Shown one piece after another: positions 32,502 through 32,911 of a DNA stretch of 32,911 nucleotides. The notes under the pieces are model-generated. The model ran no database searches and was not told where the DNA came from. It saw nothing but the letters and a program-made list of their open reading frames with translations. This stretch comes from Bacteroidota bacterium (GTDB taxonomy: Bacteria; Bacteroidota; Bacteroidia; B-17B0; Aurantibacillaceae), in NCBI GenBank assembly GCA_025362395.1, contig JANYGK010000041.1:1-32911 (forward strand), written 5' to 3'. The position numbers were made by a program, and so were the translations under genes. Position 1 is the stretch's first letter; every line of letters begins with the position of its first letter.

Positions 32502-32911
32502 ATGCGAATTAAAGGCCTTTTTTTACTGATTATATGCGTATCAGCCGGTTTTATATCTTGTAAAAAGGATAAAACATTAACTGATGCCTCTTCAAGAATA
32601 GCCTTTTCTCAGGATTCTGTATTATTTGATACTGTTTTTACAACAATAGGTTCAACGACCCGCAATATACGGATCGTTAATAAAAACAGCGGAAAAATAA
32701 ACATTTCTGCTGTAAGGCTTGAACAGGGTACTAATTCTAATTTTATTTTAAATGTTGACGGTGTAAAAGGCAAAGAGGTGCATAATGTTGAAATTTTAGC
32801 GCACGACAGCATTTATGTATTTGTGCAAGTAAATGTAAACCCTACAAATCAGAATTCGCCTTTGGTGATACAGGATAAAATTATTTTTGAAGTTAACGGC
32901 AACCGGCAAAC
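32502..32911 (+). CDS. Lipoprotein of unknown function (partial, runs off the window)
   Basis: An open frame of at least 136 codons beginning with ATG at 32502 and still open at the right edge. The N-terminus is a lipoprotein signal (MRIKGLFLLIICVSAGFISC, lipobox Cys20 after FIS). The following FSQDSVLFDTVFTTIGSTTRNIRIVNK and VNVNPTNQNSPLVIQDKIIFEVNGN are beta-rich and resemble a family of envelope lipoproteins widespread in Bacteroidota that combine a domain like this with a later, larger beta domain. The function of that family is not known to me. It is divergent from rpmE2. Confidence 0.75.
   Translation, partial: MRIKGLFLLIICVSAGFISCKKDKTLTDASSRIAFSQDSVLFDTVFTTIGSTTRNIRIVNKNSGKINISAVRLEQGTNSNFILNVDGVKGKEVHNVEILAHDSIYVFVQVNVNPTNQNSPLVIQDKIIFEVNGNRQ

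Overview
This AT-rich window is almost fully coding and most likely comes from a member of the Bacteroidota. Evidence for that: the housekeeping set (an OmpH/Skp-like chaperone, a single long RSH enzyme, a type B L31, a C-terminal UvrD/PcrA helicase end); near-absence of Shine-Dalgarno sequences; several TAnnTTTG boxes, the -7 element of the Bacteroidota primary sigma factor; and a truncated lipoprotein at the right edge of a type I associate with this phylum. No rRNA, tRNA, CRISPR array or insertion sequence was recognised, and no gene-free stretch exceeds about 200 bases.

Left flank (1-2830): the end of a UvrD/PcrA-type helicase, a divergent HxlR regulator/nitroreductase pair sharing an intergenic region rich in nested inverted repeats, a strong bidirectional terminator, a small protein of unknown function, and a lipoprotein-type methionine sulfoxide reductase B.

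Centre (3020-24050): a roughly 21 kb surface-polysaccharide locus. It opens with a Wzm/Wzt-type ABC exporter whose ATPase carries a C-terminal extension of the kind that binds glycan, followed by a methyltransferase and a run of glycosyltransferases (GT2, GT4, GT11 fucosyltransferase). A reverse-strand pair (epimerase plus GT4) interrupts the series. Next comes a decoration block: two FemAB/GNAT-like proteins, an AAC(3)-fold acyltransferase and two polysaccharide-deacetylase-like proteins. A YhcG/DUF1016 PDDEXK nuclease is embedded in it. The locus closes with a membrane GT2, an O-antigen polymerase/ligase-like protein, a DegT aminotransferase and a PglC/WcaJ-type phosphoglycosyl transferase that probably starts chain assembly. 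Five genes start with TTG.

Right flank (24050-32911): OmpH/Skp-like protein, MazG-like pyrophosphohydrolase, a methyltransferase, RSH (ppGpp) enzyme, Fur-family regulator, STAS protein, low-molecular-weight tyrosine phosphatase, YbjN-like protein, class IV aminotransferase, another GT4, ribosomal protein L31, and the start of a lipoprotein.

The most unusual signal is in the nuclease gene. It contains two in-frame palindromes 117 bp apart, and a third hairpin with the same core lies just past its stop codon. The outer arms of the third copy differ in sequence but remain perfectly self-complementary, which points to a structured, possibly mobile, element family.
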